Assembly (NCBI RefSeq): GCF_014269285.1
Contig: NZ_JACOAF010000020.1
Span: forward strand, 124,001-188,000
Direction of reading: 5' to 3'
Length of the DNA stretch: 64,000 nt
Origin: Rufibacter sediminis
GTDB taxonomy: Bacteria; Bacteroidota; Bacteroidia; Cytophagales; Hymenobacteraceae
The first letter of the stretch is position 1. Each line of letters starts with the position of its first letter. Both the position numbers and the translations under genes were made by a program. The notes below the pieces were generated by a model. The model saw only the letters and a list, made by a program, of their open reading frames with translations, made no database searches and was not told the DNA's origin. Positions 41,046 through 48,669 of this stretch are shown here, one piece after another.

Positions 41046-43391
41046 ATGGAAAGAAAAAGAAGAGGCCCGGGAGCCGGCAGAGATTCAGCCCCGCGGTCTG
41101 GTAATACCAGAAAAGAAAAAGGCGCTCCGCGCCAGGAAAGAGGAGGTGCCTCCGGGAGACGCAGCGGCCGCGGCCAAAACGCGGGTGAAGTCTCCAGAGA
41201 AGTGCTGTTGAACGTATTCAGCCAGGAGCCAAAGAAGGTGTTCTCGTACCGTCAGCTGCACCGCCGGTTAGGCGTCACTGATAAAGAAGGGCGCGAGGAA
41301 GTATCAGGTCTCCTGAAAAAGATGAGCAAAGGCGGCGAGCTGATTTTCCTGCCCGATGACTCCTACATCCTCAACCCAGAATTCAAAGGCCGTACCGAGC
41401 GCAGCTTTGACCGCCCTGAGCGGAGTAGCCGCCGCGGGGAAGACCGTGGTCCTGCTGTCTCCAGAAGAGGCGGACCCACCATCATCGGGAAGGTAGATCT
41501 GGCCAATGGCCGTCATGCCTACGTGGTGAGCGAGGAAAGTGAGCAGGACATCCGGGTACCGGTGGAGCGGCTTATGTTTGCCATGGACGGCGATACCGTG
41601 AAGGTGCAGCTGCGCCGCAGCCGCCGGGCCAACGAGCGTCCCGAAGGCGAAGTGGTGGAAGTAATCCAGCGCCAGCGCGAGGAAATTGTAGGTCGTCTGG
41701 AGATGTCCAAAGGCTACGGCTTCATTGTGCCTGACCAGAAACGCATGTACTTTGACGTCTTCGTGGGCGAGCGCGGCTTAGCCGATGCCAAGCACGGCGA
41801 CAAGGTACTGGTGAAAGTGACGGATTGGCCAGAAGACCCAGAGAAGAAACCCACAGGGGAGATTATCCGCGTCTTCGGACCGGCTGGGGAGCACAACGCC
41901 GAGATTCACGCCATCATGGCGGAGTTCGGTTTACCGTTCGAATTCCCGGAATCCGTCGAAAACGAGGCCAACGCCATTCCGGAGGAAATCACCCGGGAGG
42001 AAATCGCCAAACGCCGCGACTTCAGAGACATCACCACGTTCACCATTGACCCCGCAGATGCCAAAGACTTTGATGATGCGCTTAGCGTGCGTCAACTGGA
42101 GAACGGCAACTGGGAAATTGGCGTGCACATCGCAGATGTGACGCACTACGTGCAGCCTAACTCCAGACTGGAGAAAGAAGCGTACCGGCGGGCCACCTCG
42201 GTGTACCTGGTAGACCGTACCATTCCCATGCTGCCTGAGCGGTTGTCTAATGGTTTGTGCTCGTTGCGGCCCAATGAAGACAAACTCACGTTCTCAGTGG
42301 TGTTTGAGATAGATGAAAGCGCCAAGATCCATCATTACTGGGTAGGGCGCACCATCATCCACTCAGACCGGCGCTTTGCCTATGAAGACGCCCAGCAGGT
42401 GATTGAAACCGGCGAAGGTGACTTTGCCACCGAGATCCTGAAGCTGAACGAACTGGCCAAGAAATTCAAAGAGAAACGCTTCCAGAACGGAGCGGTCAAC
42501 TTTGAGACCATTGAAGTGAAATTCAAGCTGGACGAGAACGGCAAGCCGCTGCACCTGTACGTGAAAGAGCGCAAAGACGCCCATAAACTCATAGAGGAGT
42601 TCATGCTGCTGGCCAACAAATACGTAGCCGAGCACGTGTACAAACTCAAAAAAGGCGATAAGAAGCTGACCATGGTGTACCGTACCCACGGCGCGCCAGA
42701 CCCGGAGAAACTCATAAACTTCTCTTTGTTTGCGCGCAAGTTTGGCTACAAGGTAGACCTAGCCGAAGGCCAGGATATCTCCAAGGAGCTGAACAAACTG
42801 GCTGGCCAGACCGAGGGCAAGCCCGAGCAGAATGTCCTGCAAAGCCTGGCCATCCGGACCATGGCCAAAGCCAAGTACAGCACCGAGGCTGAAGGGCACT
42901 TTGGGCTGGCGTTCGCGCACTACTCGCACTTCACCTCGCCTATCCGGCGGTACCCAGACATGATGGCGCACCGCCTGATTGACCAGTACGCCCGGAAAGA
43001 CTTCACCGCCGAGAAGGAAGAGTTTGAAGAGCGCAGCCTGCACTCCTCAGACATGGAGAAACGCGCCGCCGACGCGGAACGTGCTTCCATCAAGTTCAAG
43101 CAGGTAGAGTACATCAGTGGCTTTATTGGGCAGCAGTTCAAGGGCATTGTCTCCGGTTTGACCGAATGGGGCATGTACGTGGAGATCGAAGAAAACAAAT
43201 GCGAAGGCATGGTTCGGCTAGCCGATTTGCAGGACGATTTCTACGAGCTGGATGCCGCCAACTACCGCATCATCGGGCAGAACAACAAACGGATTATCTC
43301 GTTTGGCGATGAGGTGATTGTGGAGGTGAAAGCTGCCAACGTGCTGGAGCGTACCATTGACTTAACTCTCGTTGACACCGTGAAGAAGTAA
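41046..43391 (+). CDS. rnr: Ribonuclease R
   Basis: A 781-residue processive 3'-5' exoribonuclease of the RNB family for degrading structured RNA. I use the ATG at 41046; an in-frame TTG at 41004 is possible but unlikely. The N-terminus is Arg/Gly/Lys-rich and disordered (GPGAGRDSAPRSGNTRKEKG), followed by a winged helix (EVLLNVFSQEPKKVFSYRQL), two cold-shock domains (IIGKVDLANGRHAYVV and EIVGRLEMSKGYGFIVPD), the RNB catalytic core with DPADAKDFDDALSV (about residues 334-347, catalytic Asp cluster), SHFTSPIRRYPD (about 624-635) and a C-terminal S1 domain (FKGIVSGLTEWGMYVEIEE). The length is typical. Confidence 0.96.
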   Translation: MERKRRGPGAGRDSAPRSGNTRKEKGAPRQERGGASGRRSGRGQNAGEVSREVLLNVFSQEPKKVFSYRQLHRRLGVTDKEGREEVSGLLKKMSKGGELIFLPDDSYILNPEFKGRTERSFDRPERSSRRGEDRGPAVSRRGGPTIIGKVDLANGRHAYVVSEESEQDIRVPVERLMFAMDGDTVKVQLRRSRRANERPEGEVVEVIQRQREEIVGRLEMSKGYGFIVPDQKRMYFDVFVGERGLADAKHGDKVLVKVTDWPEDPEKKPTGEIIRVFGPAGEHNAEIHAIMAEFGLPFEFPESVENEANAIPEEITREEIAKRRDFRDITTFTIDPADAKDFDDALSVRQLENGNWEIGVHIADVTHYVQPNSRLEKEAYRRATSVYLVDRTIPMLPERLSNGLCSLRPNEDKLTFSVVFEIDESAKIHHYWVGRTIIHSDRRFAYEDAQQVIETGEGDFATEILKLNELAKKFKEKRFQNGAVNFETIEVKFKLDENGKPLHLYVKERKDAHKLIEEFMLLANKYVAEHVYKLKKGDKKLTMVYRTHGAPDPEKLINFSLFARKFGYKVDLAEGQDISKELNKLAGQTEGKPEQNVLQSLAIRTMAKAKYSTEAEGHFGLAFAHYSHFTSPIRRYPDMMAHRLIDQYARKDFTAEKEEFEERSLHSSDMEKRAADAERASIKFKQVEYISGFIGQQFKGIVSGLTEWGMYVEIEENKCEGMVRLADLQDDFYELDAANYRIIGQNNKRIISFGDEVIVEVKAANVLERTIDLTLVDTVKK

Positions 43392-43405
43392 GTTCTTCGT
43401 CTTAC

Positions 43406-43455
43406 AAAAAGCGTTTTTGGCCTGTTTTCCTGAAAAGAGACCAGAAACGCTTTTT
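43406..43455. repeat. Intergenic palindrome with long arms, terminator of rnr
   Basis: AAAAAGCGTTTTTGGCC and AGACCAGAAACGCTTTTT enclose TGTTTTCCTGAAAAG. It starts 14 bp after the rnr stop codon and ends in a T-run, so it is a likely terminator as well as a family member. Confidence 0.88.
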
Positions 43456-43474
43456 CAACGTACCCATAAAAACT

Positions 43475-43532
43475 AAAATGCGGTTTCTTTATTTTACTGT
43501 AGCTTTGACGGTAAGTAAAGAAACCGCATTTT
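43475..43532. terminator. Second hairpin between rnr and the polyprenyl synthase gene
   Basis: AAAATGCGGTTTCTTTA and TAAAGAAACCGCATTTT are a perfect 17-bp inverted repeat, with further partial pairing inside. The loop contains TAGCTTTG (43500-43507), a match to the -7 promoter consensus. The stem is unrelated to the dispersed palindrome. It may terminate rnr or act on the downstream start, so the role is uncertain. Confidence 0.65.
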
Positions 43533-43578
43533 CATCTAAATCAAAGGACTTTTGCCGAATCGCTTAAAACATACACCT

Positions 43579-44553
43579 GTGGATATCTCGCAATTCTCGG
43601 AACGCATAAACCAGACGCTGTCCACGCTCCAGTACGGGCAGACGCCGGATGAGCTGTACGCGCCCATCCGGTATATGATGGAACTGGGGGGGAAAAGAGT
43701 GCGTCCGCTGCTGACGTTATTAGGTGCTTACCTCTTCCATGACGATGTGGAGAAAGCCGTCATGCCCGCCATTGGCGTGGAGGTTTTTCACAACTTCACG
43801 CTCATGCATGATGACATCATGGACAACGCCCCGCTGCGCCGAGGCCAGGAAACCGTGCACGAGAAATGGAACACCAGCACCGCTATCTTGAGTGGAGATG
43901 TGATGCTGGTGCGGGCGTATGAGTTCTTTCTGGGAATTGAGCCGCAAAAACTCCCGGTCGCCCTCAAGCTGTTCAGTACCTGTGCCGCGCAGGTGTGCGA
44001 AGGCCAGCAGCTGGACATGAACTTTGAGGCGCGCCAAGACGTGCAGATTGACGAGTACCTGAACATGATCCGGCTGAAAACGGCGGTTCTGCTGGGCTTC
44101 AGCCTGGAGTTGGGTGCCCTGTTGAACAACGCGGCCCCCGAGGATGCCCGGCATCTGAAGGAGTTCGGGATTAACATGGGCATTGCTTTCCAGCTCCGCG
44201 ATGACCTGCTGGACGTGTACGGCGACCAGGCCAAATTTGGCAAACGCGTAGGCGGCGACATCGTCTCTGATAAGAAAACCTATCTGCTCCTGAATGCGCT
44301 GGAGCGCGCCAACGCCACCCAGCAGAAGGAACTCAGGAAATGGCAGGGACTTGGCCAGAATGGCCAGGAAAAGCAAAAAGTGGAGGCGGTGAAAGCCATC
44401 TATGATGAACTGGACATCCAGGGGACCACGCATAGCCAGATCAACCATTACTTCCAGAAAGCGCTGCATCACCTTAACGAGGTCAATGCCCTCAACAGCA
44501 AGAAAGAGCTGCTCCGGCAACTGGCCATCCAATTGATTGAGCGCGACAGCTAG
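43579..44553 (+). CDS. Polyprenyl diphosphate synthase
   Basis: A 324-residue trans-isoprenyl diphosphate synthase that elongates allylic diphosphates with isopentenyl diphosphate, probably for menaquinone side chains. The first Asp-rich motif is DDIMD (residues 78-82, in LMHDDIMDNAPLRRG) and the second is DDLLD (208-212). LGGKRVRPLLTLL (37-49) is the conserved substrate-binding block. I chose GTG at 43579, giving MDISQFSERINQTL. A TTG at 43552 is an alternative in the same frame and no ATG precedes the domain. The product chain length cannot be read from sequence alone. It lies alone between two hairpins and the rhomboid gene. Confidence 0.9.
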   Translation: MDISQFSERINQTLSTLQYGQTPDELYAPIRYMMELGGKRVRPLLTLLGAYLFHDDVEKAVMPAIGVEVFHNFTLMHDDIMDNAPLRRGQETVHEKWNTSTAILSGDVMLVRAYEFFLGIEPQKLPVALKLFSTCAAQVCEGQQLDMNFEARQDVQIDEYLNMIRLKTAVLLGFSLELGALLNNAAPEDARHLKEFGINMGIAFQLRDDLLDVYGDQAKFGKRVGGDIVSDKKTYLLLNALERANATQQKELRKWQGLGQNGQEKQKVEAVKAIYDELDIQGTTHSQINHYFQKALHHLNEVNALNSKKELLRQLAIQLIERDS

Positions 44554-44652
44554 AACATGGGCTTCCGCCCGATAACCAGAAATGCATCAGCCGGTGATAC
44601 TGAGCGCAACCGAACCGTGCTTGGCTTCGCTTACCTTGCTGCTAAAAGCAAC

Positions 44653-44694
44653 GCTGTTTTAGCCTCGTTTTCAAGAAAACAGGCCTGAAACGGC
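44653..44694. repeat. Intergenic palindrome family member
   Basis: GCTGTTTTAGCCTC and AGGCCTGAAACGGC flank GTTTTCAAGAAAAC. It lies in the 287-bp gap before the rhomboid gene, about 100 bp after the polyprenyl synthase stop codon. Confidence 0.85.
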
Positions 44695-44840
44695 TTGGGG
44701 TCTCCCGGGCTTCTGTGGATGAACGCGTTTAATGTCGTATCTTTCCTCCGTTCCGCGCCATCGGTTTTAAGCCGCTGGGGAGGGATTTCGGTTTTCAGTA
44801 CTTTGTCGCTCACCAGAGCCTTCACCCATCTTTGATTCTC

Positions 44841-45467
44841 ATGCCCATCAGTATAACCATCATTCTTATTGCGCTCACGGTCCTGGTCTCCCTGTATGCC
44901 TGGCAAAACCAGAACCTGATGGAGAATTGGGTGCATCATCCGCAGTCGGTGGCGCGTAACAACGAGTGGTGGCGGCTGCTGACCTCCGGTTTCCTGCACG
45001 CCGATTTCATGCACCTGTTCTTCAACATGTTCTCTTTGTACATCTTTGGGGGCGTGGTGGAGCAGCAGTTTATGGGCGTTTTCGGGTTCACCACAGGAGC
45101 CATTCTGTACGTCTTGATGTACTTGGTGGCCATCATTGTCTCTGACCTGCCCACGTTCTTTAAGCACAAAAACGACAGCCGCTATTACTCTCTGGGAGCA
45201 TCTGGCGGAGTGGCCGCCATTATCTTTGCCAGCATCTACTTCAACCCGCTGACGGAGCTTATCATTTTCCCAATTCCTATTCCCATTAAGGGCTACATCT
45301 TCGGGGCGCTTTACCTGGGCTATTCCTACTACCTGAGCAAGCGGGGCAATGACGGCATCAACCACAGCGCCCACTTCTATGGGGCCGCGTTCGGGCTGTT
45401 GGTGAGCATTCTCCTGTTTCCCGGCCAAATTCCTACTTTCATTCAGCAAGTGATCGGCGGAGCCTAG
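44841..45467 (+). CDS. Rhomboid-family intramembrane serine protease
   Basis: A 208-residue inner-membrane protease of the rhomboid clan. The catalytic serine lies in LGASGGVAA (Ser121) and the histidine in HSAHFYGAAFG (His178). The upstream block FLHADFMHLFFNM (His53, His58, Asn62) and NNEWWRLLTSG are also typical. Six hydrophobic segments are visible. I use the ATG at 44841 rather than a TTG three codons earlier. Its substrates are unknown. The gene stands alone between the polyprenyl synthase and the fasciclin gene. Confidence 0.92.
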   Translation: MPISITIILIALTVLVSLYAWQNQNLMENWVHHPQSVARNNEWWRLLTSGFLHADFMHLFFNMFSLYIFGGVVEQQFMGVFGFTTGAILYVLMYLVAIIVSDLPTFFKHKNDSRYYSLGASGGVAAIIFASIYFNPLTELIIFPIPIPIKGYIFGALYLGYSYYLSKRGNDGINHSAHFYGAAFGLLVSILLFPGQIPTFIQQVIGGA

Positions 45468-45560
45468 GTTTGTATTTCGCTAAGTAGACATCCTTCGACT
45501 TTTTTTGTAAACCCACGTATACTATTGTAGAACAGGTGGTTTAAAGGAAAGGAGGCGAAG

Positions 45561-46064
45561 ATGTTGTTGAATTTTACAAAGATAGGGATGGTGTTGTGCC
45601 TTGGCGTGCTGCTTCAGGTGACGGGTCAGGCGCAATCCTTGGAAGCCAAAGTAGCCTCCACCTCTAAAGTGGCGAACCTGAGCATGGGCGAGGGAATTGC
45701 CCAGAAAGACCGTTTGCTCTTAGACCTAGTCACCAAAGCCGGTCTCATGCCTGTTTTATCCAACGGAGAGGAGCATACCTTTTTCGTACCCTCGGCGCAG
45801 GCCTTAACCCAGCATCAGAACGACTCCCCAGATCAGCTGCGCGCTTTTCTGGAACAGCACATGGTCAAAGGCAGCCTCACCACTGAGGATCTGCGCGACG
45901 GCGCCGATATCAAAACCTTGAACGGAAACACGCTGCGCGTCTGCCGGAAGAAAGGAGCCCTGCTGGTAAGTGGGGTGCGCCTGCTGCAGTCAGACCAGCT
46001 TTACCTCAATGGCGTTTGGCACCAACTGAACGGAGCCGTACAAACAAGCACCAACACCTTCTAG
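45561..46064 (+). CDS. Secreted fasciclin-domain protein
   Basis: A 167-residue exported protein. The signal peptide (IGMVLCLGVLLQVTGQAQ, cleavage near residue 25) is followed by a single fasciclin (FAS1) domain: LLLDLVTKAGLMPVLSNGEEHTFF corresponds to the FAS1 H1 region, FVPSAQALTQ and LRAFLEQHMVKGSLTTEDL to its middle, and LKTLNG-type and VWHQLNG strands to its end. FAS1 domains mediate adhesion at the cell surface. The domain is somewhat shorter and more divergent than usual. AGGAGG lies 7 bp upstream of the ATG, which is an unusually good ribosome-binding site for this phylum. A strong terminator follows. Confidence 0.8.
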   Translation: MLLNFTKIGMVLCLGVLLQVTGQAQSLEAKVASTSKVANLSMGEGIAQKDRLLLDLVTKAGLMPVLSNGEEHTFFVPSAQALTQHQNDSPDQLRAFLEQHMVKGSLTTEDLRDGADIKTLNGNTLRVCRKKGALLVSGVRLLQSDQLYLNGVWHQLNGAVQTSTNTF

Positions 46065-46081
46065 AAAGGCATGTGTGAATG

Positions 46082-46123
46082 CAGAGAGGGTCTGTCTTTT
46101 AGAGGCAGACCCTCTCTGTTTTT
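46082..46123 (+). terminator. Terminator of the fasciclin gene
   Basis: CAGAGAGGGTCTG pairs with CAGACCCTCTCTG, followed by TTTTTG. It begins 17 bp after the stop codon. Confidence 0.9.
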
Positions 46124-46134
46124 GCGGAAAACCT

Positions 46135-46169
46135 GTTTTAAGCCTGTTTTCTGAAAAGCAGCCCAAAGC
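46135..46169. repeat. Intergenic palindrome family member
   Basis: GTTTTAAGCCTG and AGCAGCCCAAAGC flank TTTTCTGAAAAG. It directly follows the fasciclin terminator and precedes the DUF2807 gene. Confidence 0.78.
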
Positions 46170-46325
46170 TTCACGGTGCCCGGAGACTTGGCGAATGAAT
46201 CGTTCTTTCATCAGGCGTACTCTGGGAGGATGGGCTTCTCGCAAAGAATTTAAAATAAAGTTCTTCCCAGAAGCAACTCTTTGGCAGACCCGCTCATCTA
46301 TAGAATGAAACGTAACGCTACTCCC

Positions 46326-47051
46326 ATGAAAAGAACCAACTTCTTCCCCTTGCTGGCTGTATTGGCCCTTCTTGTTTCCTTGTCTTCCTTTAGAGGGGCC
46401 AACCGCTCTGTCTTGGATGAGCAAACCCGCGCTTTAGCCGCTTTCCAGAAAATTAGTCTGGCCTATCCGGCCGATGTCATTCTGCGCCAGGGCAGCTCGC
46501 AAAGCGTGAAAGTGGAAGGAGACGCCGAGCAATTGGCGCAACTGGTTACCGAGGTGGAGAATGGCCGCCTGATCATCAAAAGAATAGACCAGGAACGGGA
46601 CTTCAACTGGTCATCCAACAAAGACAGGGTGACTATCTACATCACCGTACCAAGAGTAGAGGCGTTAAGCGTCAGCGGCTCCGGGAAGATCAGGGGCGAA
46701 GGTACCTTCAAAGGTTCTTCTCTGGATCTGGCGGTAAGTGGATCAGGCAATATTCAGCTGGCCGCCAATGTAGAAAACGTATCCAGCCGCATCTCGGGCT
46801 CGGGCAGCATTGAACTGAAAGGCGAGGGCCAGCAAAGCACCATCTCGGTGAGCGGCTCCGGCTCCATGAAGGGCTACCAGTTCAAGACCAGCCAGGCTAA
46901 CGTAAGCATCAGCGGTTCCGGTTCCTGTGAAGTCAATGCCACCTCCTCGCTCAAGTCCAGCATCAGCGGCAGCGGAAGAGTAATGTATGAAGGCTCGCCT
47001 AACGTAGACAGCCGTGTGAGCGGCAGCGGATCAGTGAAGAAACGCGGCTAA
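46326..47051 (+). CDS. DUF2807 (head GIN domain) secreted protein
   Basis: A 241-residue exported protein. I start at the ATG at 46326, which gives the signal MKRTNFFPLLAVLALLVSLSSF. An in-frame ATG at 46305 is possible. The DUF2807 / head GIN domain covers the mature part: FQKISLAYPADVILRQGSSQSVKVEG, then VTIYITVPRVEALSVSGSGKI, and a series of SGSGS repeats (residues about 110-235: SVSGSGK, AVSGSGN, RISGSGS, SVSGSGS, SISGSGS, RVSGSGS) that build a right-handed beta helix. Function is unknown, and it is often linked to envelope stress regulators in Bacteroidota. No such regulator is adjacent here. Confidence 0.9.
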   Translation: MKRTNFFPLLAVLALLVSLSSFRGANRSVLDEQTRALAAFQKISLAYPADVILRQGSSQSVKVEGDAEQLAQLVTEVENGRLIIKRIDQERDFNWSSNKDRVTIYITVPRVEALSVSGSGKIRGEGTFKGSSLDLAVSGSGNIQLAANVENVSSRISGSGSIELKGEGQQSTISVSGSGSMKGYQFKTSQANVSISGSGSCEVNATSSLKSSISGSGRVMYEGSPNVDSRVSGSGSVKKRG

Positions 47052-47103
47052 TCAAGAATACCTTCGCGGTGGGTGAGCTAGGCAAGCTGCCGCTGAAGCG
47101 GAT

Positions 47104-47139
47104 GAAATAGCCCTGTTTTCCGGAAATCGGCTTTAAAAC
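47104..47139. repeat. Degenerate intergenic palindrome
   Basis: GAAATAGCCCTG and CGGCTTTAAAAC flank TTTTCCGGAAAT. The left GTTTT arm is lost. It lies 52 bp after the DUF2807 stop codon in the 305-bp gap 47052-47356. Confidence 0.55.
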
Positions 47140-47213
47140 CCAGATGACTGAAGCGGAAGCGAGTCACTTCGTTAGCGGGCTTCGCTTCTGGTACATATTC
47201 TTACAAAGCGCAT

Positions 47214-47263
47214 AAGTCGCTTAGTGGCTGGGAAGTACTCCTGATCACTGAGCGACTTTTTTA
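47214..47263. terminator. Hairpin, possible terminator of the DUF2807 gene
   Basis: AAGTCGCTTAGTG pairs with CACTGAGCGACTT (one mismatch), and TTTTTT follows on the plus strand. It lies 162 bp after the stop codon at 47051. Confidence 0.65.
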
Positions 47264-47356
47264 TGGAACGCGCTAAGAATATTTACAAAATGAAATGTAA
47301 ATTGTAGGGGTAAGAGCCCGCTATATTGTCTATACAAGTATAACAATCGCCCCCGT

Positions 47357-48358
47357 ATGAAAACCCTTCTTTACTCCTCTTTAGTGGCTGTCTCCTTGCT
47401 TAGCAGCGGCTGCATGAAACAGTACTTATCCAACGACCCTGAAAGCAGGCTTTCTTTCCTTCCAACCCCTTTCCAGGACAAAGACGTGGAGGTGTTCTTC
47501 CCCGGCGAGAAACCAACCGATACCGCTTTTGTAAAGGTGGCTATTCTGGAGAAGAAGGTGATGGGGAATGCGGTTGCCTATAGTGAGCTGGTGAACGCCA
47601 TCAAAACCGAAGCCAAGCTGCAGGGCATGGATGCGGTCCTGCTACTCAACAAAGGCCAGAATACCCGCCTGGTGAGAGAAGGCGTACTTTCACAGGTAAT
47701 CGCGGAGACCATTGCTGGCCGAGATCTGGAACCGGAGTATTCTTCGGTCACCACCCATGAATTAGCCGGCGTAGGCATCAAATACAAGAAAAATCTGCAG
47801 TACCTGCCAGAATACGTCAAATCCAAAGACATCTTCCTGCTGAAAGATGGCCAGGAAACTCACATGGGATCAGTGGCCATAGATCATGAAGGAATTCCCC
47901 GGAAAGCTTCCATTTCCTCCGCCGATGATCAGACCATCTATGAGCAATACATCCAGCCGTATGATGTGAACCACCTTCTCAAAGAGGAAGGACCGCGGTG
48001 GAAGTACAGTGCGGTACAGGGAAGAGTCAAAAAACGCATGCTCCTCAGTCCTACAGACGGCACCACCCTGAAAACCATAAAGATAAAATACAACGACGCC
48101 CTGCTACCCGCCGAGCTGGAGATGCGTTCCGGCACTTTTCTACTCCCAGAAACCATTCTGTTCTCTTACAATGAGCAGCGGAAACCCGTGGAGAAACGTG
48201 TGCTGCGGGAGAAGCAGCTGTATCTGCGGGATGTCTTCAGCTACAATGAGAACGGCAAGCTGGAAAGCATTCTGCATTATAAAGTGCAAGACGGGCAGGA
48301 AGTCCCTTTTCTGAAGACCGTGTACGAGTACTACCACTCCCTCGCTTCCGCGGAATAG
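47357..48358 (+). CDS. Lipoprotein of unknown function
   Basis: A 333-residue protein with a lipoprotein signal, MKTLLYSSLVAVSLLSSGC (Cys19). The region around residues 30-110 (VEVFFPGEKPTDTAFVKVAILEKK, followed by AYSELVNAIKTEAKLQGMDAVLLL) resembles the short alpha/beta fold of envelope lipoproteins that rise with heat or stress, but I cannot name the family. The C-terminal half is rich in beta strands and in polar repeats of the YNEQRKPVEKRVL and YNENGKLESILHY type, similar to YD/RHS-like strand pairs. It has its own promoter region and is followed by a palindrome and a terminator. Confidence 0.72.
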   Translation: MKTLLYSSLVAVSLLSSGCMKQYLSNDPESRLSFLPTPFQDKDVEVFFPGEKPTDTAFVKVAILEKKVMGNAVAYSELVNAIKTEAKLQGMDAVLLLNKGQNTRLVREGVLSQVIAETIAGRDLEPEYSSVTTHELAGVGIKYKKNLQYLPEYVKSKDIFLLKDGQETHMGSVAIDHEGIPRKASISSADDQTIYEQYIQPYDVNHLLKEEGPRWKYSAVQGRVKKRMLLSPTDGTTLKTIKIKYNDALLPAELEMRSGTFLLPETILFSYNEQRKPVEKRVLREKQLYLRDVFSYNENGKLESILHYKVQDGQEVPFLKTVYEYYHSLASAE

Positions 48359-48396
48359 AAGCTGGACCGTCCAGGTCTCTGAAAACCGGAGGTCCT

Positions 48397-48432
48397 GTTT
48401 TGAGCCCATTTTCATAAAATCAAGCCTAAAAC
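48397..48432. repeat. Intergenic palindrome family member
   Basis: GTTTTGAGCCC and AAGCCTAAAAC flank ATTTTCATAAAATC. It lies 38 bp after the lipoprotein stop codon. Confidence 0.8.
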
Positions 48433-48540
48433 CGGCTAAGGCCAGGCCGTTACTTTCCTGACATTGATCTGCCAAGTCAAACCCATCTAAGCATCGCTGC
48501 TTTGCGCGATTGGTTGTCACCGAAAGATTAATAAAAAGCA

Positions 48541-48594
48541 GAATCCCGTTTACCGCCTCTTTTCCAAAAAAGGGCAGTAAACGGGATTCTTTTT
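48541..48594. terminator. Palindrome-derived terminator before the patatin gene end
   Basis: GAATCCCGTTTAC pairs perfectly with GTAAACGGGATTC around CGCCTCTTTTCC and AAAAAAGGGCA. TTTTTT follows on the plus strand. The inner part keeps the TTTTCC/AAAAAAGG symmetry of the dispersed palindrome with exchanged outer arms. It lies between convergent genes. Confidence 0.8.
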
Positions 48595-48669
48595 TGGGGC
48601 GGGAATGCTAGTTCCCTCAACCTAAGGTGATTTCCTAAGATGGCTATTCTCTCCGGACGTGAGATCCTG

